A stretch of 64,000 nt of DNA from Istiophorus platypterus (taxonomy: Eukaryota > Chordata > Actinopteri > Istiophoriformes > Istiophoridae), in assembly GCA_016859345.1 (NCBI GenBank), contig CM029121.1, forward strand, positions 5,030,029 through 5,094,028, written 5' to 3'. The notes under the pieces were generated by a model. That model saw only the letters and a list, made by a program, of their open reading frames with translations. It did no database searches and was not told the origin of the DNA. Shown here in pieces: positions 12,218 to 25,375 of this stretch (its first letter is position 1; each line of letters begins with the position of its first letter). The position numbers and the translations under genes were made by a program.

Positions 12218-15200
12218 GACCTAATGACATGTACTGTGCACTCCCACACATATATACCTGAGATGACAGTGATTGTTCCTTTACCATCTATTCTGCTCTC
12301 AGCAGTGGTCTGTTTGTCCCTTTTATTGTGAGGACATCTATGTCAATAAGCATCAGTGTTGACATTTTGCAACACTTGTGCTGATAGCCTGGGCATCATC
12401 TTCTACCCTACTATTTTCTTTGCATCTGTTTGCACTGTACGAAAAAATTATTTTGGGGAAGCTGCAGTCTGAGAAGAAGAGGGTTATGTATTTTTACTTT
12501 TTCATTAAGAGAAGGTAGATTTCAGTTTTTAGGAGGGCACTCCATTTTTCTTATCCCAGATTCATTCCCCCCCTGTAAGATTTATTGTAAAAAGGAAAAT
12601 GAAAGACATTAAATCACAAAGATGGTTTTTCATTTTTTAATGCTGCATTCCTTCGACTGGCTTGTCTGGAAGAAACGTCTCCAACACACCTGGCATGTAA
12701 ATATGGCATTGTGTATTTCATTTGAGAGACGTTCAGACATCTGACAGTATAGGTGGGGCAAAATGCCCCAAAACAACCAAGAAGCAACTGTGTGCATAGT
12801 GTATATGCATGTCATATATGGAGTTAGGTGGCTTGGTGTTTGCCATGACGAAATATTTCCCTTTCATCATGGGAGAAAATACTCACAAATTTACAAGAAC
12901 CTCATCACAACAAAGATGCTACTGCTTGCACTATATTATGCGTGTAGTGGATGACCTAATCAAAATATACTTATACAGAATCAGCATATTATCATTAGTA
13001 CTGGGACTTTGAATAGACTTTGTCTTGAACTGGGCCTTCAGAAGAAAACAACATACTAATTTTAAGAAGGTGATAGCTTTTGTGCATTAAGAACAACAAC
13101 ACACTTAACAGATGCAAGCGTATCACTGGTTACATCTGAGGTTGCAACAGTATGAGAGTTTCCCACTATGATAATTGTCTCAGAAAATAACACGGTTTCA
13201 TAGTATCATGGTATAAGGTATTCCAAAATTACTATTACCATTATTATTATTATTATTATCATTTTTATAATTACTGTTAGTTACAATGATCCTTAAAAGA
13301 ACTGAAAACAGAGGGTTTTTTTGCCAAAGTATGTTAGTTTGCATGTTAGGACCAGTGGTGGAGGAAGTATTAACATCCTTTACTTAAGTAAAAGTACTAA
13401 AACAAAACTGTAAAAGTTACAAGTTAAAGTGCTGCATTAAAAAGTAAAAGTATGTAAGGATTATTGTGTAATGTACTGAAAATATTAAAACGGAAAGTAC
13501 TTAATACAGAAAAATTTCTCCTGATTTTTGTGTAGCTGGTTGACCTGGAGCTCTTTTGAACTATTTTGTATCCAACTGAAACTAATTATGGATTATTGAT
13601 TAATATAGTGATAAAATTAATCTACTCCATAAATCTAGTGATTTTTGGTTTTTAAAAAAACTCTGAAAATATTGGGAATGCTATAAACGATTATCAAAAT
13701 AGTTGCCATCTTACTGTATGAGCACAACAGCACGGCCAGAGTAATCCCTTCCGTACCTTTAACTCACATTCACTCACTTATGTCAGCCCCCGAAGCCGGT
13801 AATGTTCATGTGGGTATTTCTTTCTGGGATCAGATCAGGGTCGGTATGTATCTGTTTGTAAGTCAGAGGATGTGGCAGATTATTTTAATATCACATTTTA
13901 GGATCAACGATTAAACATCCACGTTTTCTCTTTAGTGACTAAAGCTATCATCGGGACACATACTTTGTAATGCACACAGGGTTGGTGTTATAAAGATGGG
14001 CGAACATGTCTAATGTGTTCCTCTTTTAGCTGCTACTTTGTGTCCACATTTTTCCCAAACTGGATATCCATCCCTGAGGACCATCCCACATGGTCAGCTT
14101 AGGGTTGAGGCTTGGTTGTGACTGGCTGTTAAGCCCAGTCCCTGAACATACATGCAGCACGCTCTCATGAGCACTGGCCCACAGAGAAGACTGGTAGAGA
14201 GGCAGACATGGCTGGTAAAAACTTTATGGATTTTTTGGCTGTCCCACAGATTTGTCCCTGTTGTCCCGATGGCCAGTCTGACCATGTATCCTTCTTCACT
14301 GAAGTGATGTGGTTCAGGGTAATGTTTTTACAAAGTCTGGATTTTTTATGACAATATTTTGGGCTAAAAAAATTAGTGTTTACGAAATTTCTAAATCCTT
14401 TACAAAGTATATTTTCACTGCAGCATAATACACAGCAAGCAGCAGCATCATTGGTGTGGTGAGGTTTTTACAACCAAAATGAGGCAATGGGGTTTCTTGA
14501 CAAACAAACAAAAAAACCCTTTTTTTTCTTGTGAATTTCAGACACGTTTTTTTCTTGCTAATGTATGACTTTATAAAAAACTTTATTCAAATTTGTTTCT
14601 CATAAATTTTAGACTTTTTCACTTAAAATTTACCACATTAGTGTCAGAGGATGTAGGGGTCTTCTTCTCATAAATTAACCTACAGTTGCCCTAATTCGTA
14701 GTTCTAGATTTAAAAACATTAATGATGTTTGGGAAGGGATAGTTTAAAAAAACAAAAAAAACCCAAATGAGAAACAAGATTCAACCCCCACCCCAAAGAC
14801 CCTGCAGGGACTGTGCAGCTTCATAGCCCCCCTCTTCTCACTTGCTCTCTGAATTACTGTTGTTTTTCTAATGCAGGTATGGAGGTGCAGCGTCCCAAAC
14901 GTCAGATGTCCAGCGAAGTGGAGGGTGAGGGGCTGTCTAGTAGCGCTGGCACAGCTGATAGCCCTGACCTTTATGTGAAGAGTGCGGCCTCTGACGACCC
15001 CTCTAACGACGCTGCCACCCCTGACCTCAGCCCCCCTTCTTCCTCACCTCCTCACACCCCGCCTCCCCCTGCCCGGCCGTCCCAGCGCAGCAAGAGCGCC
15101 CGCTTCCACCGGCAGAGTGCTGTGGACCACAGCGACAGGGGGAAGGAGGGAGGAGAGAAGAGTGAAAAAGGTGGGGGAGGAAGGAAGACAGAGATCCAGG

Positions 15201-18200
15201 TGTTGATGGAGGGAGGTAGTGGAGGAGGTGAAGGCAGTGGAGGAGAGAAGGGGGAGTACCCACGGGCCAACAGCTGGGGTGAGGACAGGAGGAGAGGGAT
15301 GTTATCGAAAGGAGGAGGCGGGGTCAGTGGACGAGGAGTGAGTCGGACCAACGGACACAAACACAGCTCCTCCAATCACAAGTCACGGGAGCACGGCTCA
15401 TCCAATCACAGACAGGCCAGAGGGGACAGGTGGACGGAGTCATCCTCGTCTGCCTCCTGGACGTCTGGGCACAGGGGTGTGCATGGCAGGGGAGGCTGGC
15501 TGCTGGAGCAGGATGAGGAGAAAATAAGCAACTACGAGATGGAGATGAAGCCTTTACAACCCAGAGACTCCACTACCCACAAGCCCCATGGGCATGGGGA
15601 GGAGAGGCATGGGCACAGTCATGCTCACGGAGAGGGGCGCTCACACGCTGTGCAGCGACAGAGACATAAGAACCGTGACGGGAGGGAGGTGAGGGAAGGA
15701 AGAGAGGGGAAAGAGGTGGGTAAAGACTCAGTGCACAAGCTGGACAGACAGGGGGAGAAGATGGATTCACGGCCTTTGCGCCGGGACCTCACCCTCTCCC
15801 CCCCTCTGAAGTCCTCACCCATCACACCGGAGCAGCAGGACCACATCCTCATGGAGAGCAAAAGCAACTCGGTAAGACTCACACTGCACTGACCAACACA
15901 ACACTGATATGAAAATACAACACTTAACCAACTCTGAAAGGCAGGTTCAAAACCGCACAAGACAAGATTTCAAAAATTCACTCAGTGCGAACTTGCCTTT
16001 TGTGGCTTTCAATTTCTGTTCATGTGCTGTGTAAAGTGTTACCGTTCTGAGTGTGTTGACACAAACTACAGCAGCACAAAACTCTAAACCCTCTGAACAT
16101 TTCCTGGTTTAAAAACATACTCTGGAGGACTGGGGCTGGATAGTTGTTTATTTTTTTCTTGTGAACTGTTAAGGGTAGTGCTTGTGGAAAGGTATGAGTA
16201 GAGAACCAACCAAACAGCTGCCACTCAGCTGAAGTGCCCTCAGAGACAGAATCTATATCAGCTGCAGGGCTACTGTTCTCTAGCTGAGTCTCACCTCTGA
16301 CCTCCCTGTGGAAAGGGTCCGGGGCCAATTTTCTGGCAATCCCAAGTTTTTCCACACTGAAGTTCTTTTATTTCTGAAGTTTGTCACTGACACCAAAATA
16401 TAACCGATAAAAAAAAAAATAAATAGAAATCACGTTTTCAACTCAAGTGGTAAGTTTTCATCTCATGTAAAGTATAAGGGTCTGTGAATAAATATTGTAG
16501 TTTGACATTTAATTATTTCTTTTTTGGCTAAAAATAATTTGATCTATATATTATATATTCCCTTACACAGAAGGCATCTCAATGTATGTAGCAGACATAC
16601 ATTGCATTATATAATGTATCAAATATTTGATATTAAATTTTAACAATTTGAAATTTAATAAGTACTGAATACTTATTGTTGAAAGTTAAATATTACTGAT
16701 TTTAGAGCACTCACCCATTTTTCTTTGAAAACCATCTTCCTTAATTCATGCAGTCTCCTTTGAAATGTCCAGGGTGTAATTTTTAGTTGTATAATTTCAA
16801 AACCTTTTTTCTTTTTGAAAAGGGACAGACTTTCCAATTGCTCTTAGCTACTTATTTTTGGAACGTGTGACTGTTGGAACATAACCTGATTAGAGGTCTG
16901 ATCACTTCCAGACTCTTTTGCTTATTCATGGGGGCTGAATATTTAGGTTTGAATTTTTTATCCTAACTCTCTTCTGCATTTAACCAATCAAAAAGCACAC
17001 AAACATGACTTGAGATGAATGGTAATGTTCCTCTGTATATGCTGGATGTAAAGGTTTCCCAAAAGTTCGCCATATAAACTTAATAGGTGATAGTGTTTCA
17101 GTGTTCCCAAGCTTCCAGTGCATCCATGTATTAAAAAAATAATTACGGCAGGTTTATGTAATAATTACACCTCACAGGTAAGTATCCAGATACTAATAAG
17201 AATCAGGGTCATGTGGACTTTTTTGCATTCATAGCATCAACATTTTCTAGAATATTTTCAAATAACACTCTTCATTTTGAGGGGGAAGTATGATTTAAAT
17301 TTTTTATTAAATGGGTTTAATCGATACTTACTTATGTGAGGTCTGATTAAAACCTCAAGGACATAAACACTGTCCCTTGTGACTAAAGTTGTAAAGCTCC
17401 AGTGAGCATTGGCATCACTGTGTGTTATAATGTCTCTATTATATAGAATGAGCTTTGCCTGATCAGAGGATTTTCAGAGACCATGATGAACCCCCTTATT
17501 CATCCTATCGAGCATTACATTGACTCGAGCATTACAGTGACTAAAATTGGTACTTAAAACAGATTTAATGCACAGAGGGGCAAACAAGTTGACTGGCACA
17601 GTCAGACGAGGTCAGGTTGTGATAATAATTTACACACCTGTTTCATTGATATTATCTGGGGACAGGGTGCTCTTTCTAGTCCATTAGGGCAAATAACATT
17701 TTAATGTTCATCTTAATTTTCGCTCTTTCTATGATACAGTTAAACTGGGGGCTTGTTTGAAACCAGTCTGGGTTTTTTTGCTAAGCCTAATGAACCATTG
17801 TAAAATGACATCCAGTTGAGTTGTTACATCTCTGTATTTTCATAATTAACCTGATGGGTAATAACTGCTATTAATGATGGCCGAATCAAAACATTAGACC
17901 TAGGGGTAGGATTTAGATTGTATTTTCTTTAATAAATACAGTGCAAAAATTCTGCAAATGAAAATAATCAATAAAAAGTAAATATTTTGCTGATCATACC
18001 AGACAATATAGCTTAAAGCGTGTACACAATTGAACATTACACCATTTATGATTGACCCATTTAATGCAGATGAACATATTATTCCAAAACCATGAGCAAT
18101 AATCTGCTGCTGTAACAGCCTCCACTTTTCTCGGAAGGCTTTCTGCCAGATTTTGGAACCTGGCTTCAGGGATTTGCTTCCATTCAGCCACAAGAGCATT

Positions 18201-20581
18201 AGTAAAATCTGCTACTGATGTTGGGCGATAAAGCCTGGCTCGCATTCCACTTAATGTGTTGGATGGGTTGGGGTCAGGGCTCTGTGCAGGCCAGTCATGT
18301 TCTTGCAGACCAAACTAGGAAAGCCATTTCATTATGGGTCTATTTTGTGAACAGGGGCATTGTCATATTGAAACAGGAAAGGGCCTTGGCCAAAATGTTG
18401 CTGCAAAGTTGAAAGATCACCCCTGGAGCACAGCTCTGTGTGCGGTATCAATGATATTTAGTTGCACCGCAAAAGAGAAGCCAATCGAAACCAAGAAAAC
18501 CTGCCCTATTTGCTCTATTTTGTTAAGGGAGATATCTGGCTATTTAGTGCTTAAATTCTCCACTACGTTCAATATCTAGTTGCAAACTTTATCTGACATT
18601 TGGTGCTTGGTAGGTAGTGGCAGTGGGTTAACCAGCTGCTGTTGGAGACAAGGTTGATGAGAGCTTAGAGAGTGAACCCAAATATTAGAGTTGCAGACTA
18701 TGAAACCAAAACAATGCATTAAAATGGATTTAAATCTCTGGAGAATGGAGAAAAACTGCAGTCTGTTGATAAATTCTCTGTGAGTTCACCACTATGAGCA
18801 ACACACTTTCCTCTGCATTTGTCAGTTTATCTATTATTGATATAAAAATATTGGGCCTCATTCACGAACTATACTTAAGAAGAAATTTATTCTTAAAAAC
18901 CACTTGGGTATTTTCCCTAAGATTCCGACATTCATCCGTTTCTTTTTTTCCTTCTTTGGGATTTGTTCTTAGGCAGATGTAGATTCTATGAACACTCAAG
19001 AGCAAATGAGTGTTGGCATGTTTGTGCAAAACAACTGGTTATGGCGTTTTCTTCAGTGCTGAAGTCGTATAATAGTACAGGATTTAAATTGCAATAATAT
19101 TTGCATCATTCATAATATTTTTGATCTTTTCATTGTTTTACAAATCATTATGGTATTTTAAAATAGATAAACACTACACTAAGACTTCAATTCACATCAA
19201 TTATGTTAACTGTGGAACCATGCCTTCCAATAACCAGTGATTAACCATGCTATTTATTGTCCCAAAGCAGGCCTATTTCTGCACCCTAGGCCTGTTGGCA
19301 CAATGGCATATATACTGCTCCTAAAGGATGTTGCAAATCGTGCCTTGAGGAGAGACCACATCATCCAGTGTTCAAATGCTCAGCTGATGGCACATCTGAG
19401 AGTGCTGTATTTCTCATAATGGCCCTAATTTGCTGGTCCAGCTCAGATAAGCATGGCCTGCGGTCTCATGCCCTTCTATGGGGATTGGCAGGGATTGTTT
19501 ACCTATGCTAATCAAGAGCAACTTTGCACAGTTTCAATTTTCATCATTATAAGGATTCATCATCATAAGATCACGTACGAGTAATTCTGTGATTTAAGGA
19601 CATGTCGTGAATCTGATGTACATGTTTCTTAGGACCATTCTATAACCAATTTAAGAATAAATTTCGAAGACACTGGTGAATGGGGCCCATTGATTATAGC
19701 ATCTTTAAATTTTAGTGGTTTGAACATCTGCATGACTTTGTTTGGCCTTAATGTCTCACCGGAGAGCAGCTGTATGGTGCATTTGTCATATCTGTCATGT
19801 CACTGGCACACATTGATTTGACTAAAAGGATTTGTTGCCCACTGTCATGAGGATACATCCCATCCCCAATGACATAACACAATGTTATCCCACATATTAA
19901 GATAATCCTGGGGGAGAGTCACAAGGTTTAACCTTGTGAAATAAAGAAAGATTTTTTTTGTGCTATGAGCAAGTAGGGGGGATTATGCTGTTCTAAAATA
20001 ATTTTTATGGCTACGTCTTGACTCACTTGGGGCTGGTAGACGGCCTCAACCACGCTAATCCTCCATGATAATACGGTCGCGACATTAGCTAATGAAACCA
20101 ACAGGAAAATCAGCGGCAAGTGAAAACCCCACAAATCGTACGCTGCAGGCATACGCCGAGCACATGATGAATACAAGCGCTCCCTCTCTCTCTCACACAC
20201 ACACACTATTTATGCGTAAACTGTTAAATGCAGTTCCACACAACTTGCTCACTGTGATTAATATCGGTGTTAAACGGTTTGATGACTGAGTTAAACTCGC
20301 TCACTGAGTAGGTTGGTGGCTGTTACTGCCTGCAACATGAAAACATGAAGTCTTAAACACACACACAGACCCGCTCAGACACACAGGCGGAGGGAGAACC
20401 TCAGCGGTCCTCTCTGCACCTTAGTAACAGCAGATTGGTAAACTAGCCCCTTCCTCACTGAAGGCCCCCTATTGGTTAACCAGTGCTTTGTTGCCAGGCA
20501 ACAGTTTATGCCTTACTTCATCGGTGGCCAATCGTGGGTATGTGTCAGTGACAGGGGGATGGGGTGGGTGGAGGTGGGGTG

Positions 20582-20621
<40 letters not shown>

Positions 20622-21343
20622 AGCTGCAGAGAAGCAAGTGAGATTTGTGTAAGACACGTTCACAGCATACACATATACTATCACCAGGGGCTGCAGGGGT
20701 GGGGTGGGTGGGTGGAGGATGTTTCCAAGGGCCTGTGACTGGCAAGGGGCCCTAATAAATTATTACAACATTAGGTGAATTATTTTCAATATCAAAGTAT
20801 CTGTCACCATTAACAGACGCCCAGACTCGCCTTCCCCGTACCCCTACCAGTGAACTAGCTCTACTCACATCTCCAGTAAGAGGTGAGCGGCATTGTGTTT
20901 AATGACAAGTCAGTTGGCATAAATGCAGGGGGGGCATGGGAATTTCTTTGTTATTATGTTATGAAAAAGGAAAAATGATTAAATCCTTTAAAAGGATCAG
21001 AATTCAAACACTATTTATTTTTTTCTTTCACATAATGATCATTGTATTAAACAAACACAGCCTGTAGTTTTGGCCGTGTAGAACTGGATGCTGGACAGTT
21101 TGAAGCACTGAGTGACTCAGTCCTTATTAAAGTGACAGCCAATGTTAAATAAATACATTCAAGTCATATGCCTAAGGTAATGTATGTCTGCATGGCTTTG
21201 ATGCAGACTGAAATATGGAATTCTTGTAGAGTTCCTCATAGAGGGTCTGAGTCTTGTTCAAATAGTGAATTCCACTTTGTGCAGAATGTGATATCTTTTC
21301 ATGGGGCCCCAAATCCCTGTCAGTGCCCCTGACTATCACACTT

Positions 21344-21382
<39 letters not shown>

Positions 21383-21424
21383 CACGCACAGGGAGCATTG
21401 CGTACTCTGACTCGTGTGTGCAGC

Positions 21425-21516
<92 letters not shown>

Positions 21517-24500
21517 GGGAGCGTTGCGTACTCTGACACGTGTACAGCCACAAACACACACACACACACACCCACACACACACACACACACACAGGTCCT
21601 CTAAATCAATCAGTCAAGAGAACTTTATTTATAGTGACCCTTTCATGTAAGATTATCCAATACACAGAAACAATAAAAAAGACTATTACTGTATCCAGTG
21701 TAGCATGAAACCTATGACCTGAAAGCACTGTACCTCTGTGTCCACTAATATGACATAAACTAGTCATTATCATGGAAAGCAGAAATAAACCTCTGTGTGC
21801 AAACCAAAAACTGAAAACTGAAAGACCCTTTCGAGATACATCTTTAAATCATGTTTGACATGTAATCACTCGTTCAATTGGTTAAAAACAAGAGCAAAAT
21901 CTTAAAATGTGCAAAGAAGAATTTGCTACCAGAGAGACTTTAAAACAGGTGTATGTAAACATAATGTGTCCTCTCATACTGATCAGCAGACATTGTGCTT
22001 CGATTTGGCTGCAGTGCAGTTCATCTAAAGCTTTAATGGTAGGCCACAGAAGAAAGCACTACAGAACTGTGGCCAAACCTGCTTGTGATAGAAGCATGCT
22101 CAGGTCTCGCAGTCTCCGTTTGGAGGAGATATGGCTGTAGTTTTGCAGTATTTCTTAAGATGATGAAATTCAGATGAGGATCAGAGAGCATATCGAGGTA
22201 ACTACCTTAGGGCTTGATGTTTTGTGTCGAGGATTTTAAGTCACAGTATAATAGCTGTCTGTAAGCCTGTGCCCTAATTATCAGGATTTCAGTTGTACAA
22301 ACGTTTGTGACCAAAAACAGTTAATATGATAAATACACAGTTACTTTGCCAGTTGGGCTGACATGACTGAGTGATACAGAATTTTCAGTCCAGCAGCCCA
22401 GGGATGATCCTGAACCTCATACGTCCTCCTAACATTCAGCGGCCCAGCGAACCTTAGTGGATGAAGCATGACAAATTGCCCAGATTTACTATGACATGTA
22501 AATCTGGGCGGATGAGGGGATGCGAAAGGAGATGAGATCTTTTTCATTTTTTACGCTGCTTGTAATTTCTCACTTTTAAAATGAGTAAGTTTTAATCATA
22601 TCCTTAGCTAGATTGTTTACTTTTTGCTATTTTTACACTGTTATATTTTAAGTAGGCTTATTTATTCTAACTGTAATGAAGAGTTATGTAGACTAACTGT
22701 CTGTTACAGTCGGTTAGACTACTGAGAGAATAATGGAGTTATCCTACAATCTAGCTAGCACCTAGCTATTAGTTTTGTTTGAATTCACAAATTTAAATCA
22801 AAAACATAATACAAAAAAAAATCATTTGAAGTTGGGGGAGAAATCCAAGACTTTACACACTTGCTGCAAAAATCTGTTGCATGCCCTTTGTTCCCCCCTC
22901 TGGGGCATGTGTGTGAAACTTTACTGGAAATTCAGGACCTCTTCACTGGAAAACACTGAAACAATCAGATGTTTGCTTCCTTTCGGTATCACGGTTCCAT
23001 TCCTAGACAGTGTAGCTGAGGCTGATAAGATAATGAATCTTATTCCTGCAATTCTGAGGAACTTTGTGAGTTCAACTTACTGAAATGATTATGTTGCTTT
23101 TGTTATTCTCATAATGACAAAGACGTTCTATTGCAAGTCACATGGCCTGTTATACATTAAACAGCATATAGAGAAGCATAGAAACATAGAGTACATGTTT
23201 CTTTGTTGTGTTTGAGCTTTTTTCTTGAAATTCTTCCGTTGTCTTCTACTTTTCATGCTGTTCCATGATACTTCAGGGAAGAATAAATGTAAATGTGGAC
23301 ATCAGTAAGAAGATTTCATCCACCTGTGGTCTGATAATAACTATGACACTGATCTGTGATAAGCCTATCACCTGGTTGATCAGCAGAAACCTTGTTAGCA
23401 GCCACTCTGGACAGATTCATTTACAACAATGTTCCACTAATGCAGCTTAATATCGGTGTGTGGTCCCATTTCCCCACCCCGCTGCAGTTATTGTTAAATT
23501 ATTTTAGAGGAAGACTTCATTAAAAATATAGGCCTCCCCTTTTATTTATTCCTTTTTTAAGACCAAAATAAATTCTGTGTTAGAAGCAGTAAAATGTTTG
23601 AATTTCCTGTGAGGGGAGATTCTACATGGTAATGAAAATAAAAAACTGCTGCATCGACGATAATATCAGTGAATATACTAGATTCGCTTTCACATATTTA
23701 CCCAGAGTGGACAGGTGGTCAATACGACAGGCCGTCACCCACACGGCCCGTGTTGTCAGCAAGCATCTGCTGAAGCGTCATTGAGCAAGACATGGACTCC
23801 CCACCACCTCCAGGCTGCTGTTCTACAGCCAAGCTTGACCTCTGACTTACCTTGTCAGAGAGGGTGGGCTTCCCTGTGGAATCAACACAGGGTTGTATAA
23901 TTTATCCTAAGATGCAAATTGCTCCTTCATCACTGCACCGTGGACATGTGTCATCATTGTTGCTGGGCCCTTTTTCCATGCACCTCTAGTCAAATTTTAA
24001 ACCGCATCATAACTATTATAACAGTATTAATTCCTTGGTCGTTGCTCTTAAATTGGCTAAGAATAGATCTGAGACAAAGGTGATTGCACAAGTTCTCAGA
24101 CATCTTTTGGAGTTATTGCACAAATAATATGTTAACAAAAGCGATATGTCTTTAAGTCGGAAAAGGCTTATCATTTGCTTTTGATTTGAACATTTGATCA
24201 TTTTAACAGGGGTGCAAACAACATTTAAAAAAAGCTGGCCCTAATTTGTCATTGTCAATTTGGTACTAAATTCTCCTTATTATGATACGTCCAATGATTT
24301 CTCTGAGGCACTTTGTATACCAGCAGAAGCCTTTCTTTTCTTCTCCAGTTTGCTTTTCTATTTATTTCAATTCTAGCCAATTTCCTATTATTTCATCCCT
24401 ACTCATTTACAAACTATATTCATACATTATAAATATATTAGATTAGTGTTATTTCCACGTGGTAATTGCTGTTGGAGATATGAAGACTTTGACACAAATA

Positions 24501-25324
24501 AAATTAACTGAAAAAAATAAAATTAGATATGTTGTTGCAGAAAAACATTACTGAGTGAATTGTAAGGAATTTTTGAAGTATGAACTATGGGGCAAATGTA
24601 GGGGATATGTTTTTTTTTCACTGGCTTTTCGTGCTCTGAGCATACTGTACATGTGATTAATCATTCGCTCACTTGAAAGATGCTGTTAAAAGTAACTCTT
24701 TGCAATAAATATTACATTTCCTCAATACAGGAGAATATTGTGGCTGTCAGGTGAGAACCTTGCAAAATGTCCTATAATTTTGTTTGACTTGACACCTGTG
24801 TGTTTGAATTCATTTTATTTTTTAAAAAAGGTTTCTAAACCCCAGGGCTGTAGGAATTTCTGAAATAGTAAAAGAGCCTCCTCCAGCTGAAGTGACAGTT
24901 ACCAGAATTCACCTGACAGCAGTGGAATGAGTGATGTGCATGCAGTTATGCAAGGTCCAATGAACGTGACATTAAAAATCACCAACAGTTTCATAGAAAT
25001 ATGTTGATAAAACAGAGAAGCATCATTGACCTTTAAGACAAAACCGTGGTTTTGTCCTTTAAATTGCATTAAAACAAAGCACCTCACCACCTACACATAA
25101 CCATTGGTTGGTTTAGAAGTGTGTACTCCTCTTCACTTATCATCAGTTAATCCTCCTGTACTTTTTATTTTGTGTGTTGATGTATCAGTGACCAACTGAG
25201 GTAATAAAAAATGTGTTGACCATTGTTTTGTGCTTTCTTTGAAAAGTAATTGGATGAGTATTAATGATTATGTGTACATTTGTATGTATTTTGCAGGTTA
25301 GATATAATGTATGCATGAAAACAG

Positions 25325-25375
<51 letters not shown>

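Larger units (their letters stand above)
11934..14876 (+). other. jph3: jph3 intron 3
   Basis: Bounded by gtgagc and atgcag. Contents: a CA microsatellite (12175-12214), an ATT-rich run near 13236-13260, and a dispersed teleost repeat (13352-13500) recognisable by its paired 'acttaagtaaaagta' motifs. No further coding signal is seen. Confidence 0.8.

Noticed and set aside
15052..15375. Minus-strand open frames opposite jph3 exon 4
   Set aside because: Pro/Ser-rich shadow of the Gly/Arg/Glu-rich coding strand.
21172..21708. Several open frames of 70-139 codons over the microsatellite block
   Set aside because: Translate to Cys-Val, His-Thr and Tyr-Ile repeats; an artefact of TA/CA repeats.
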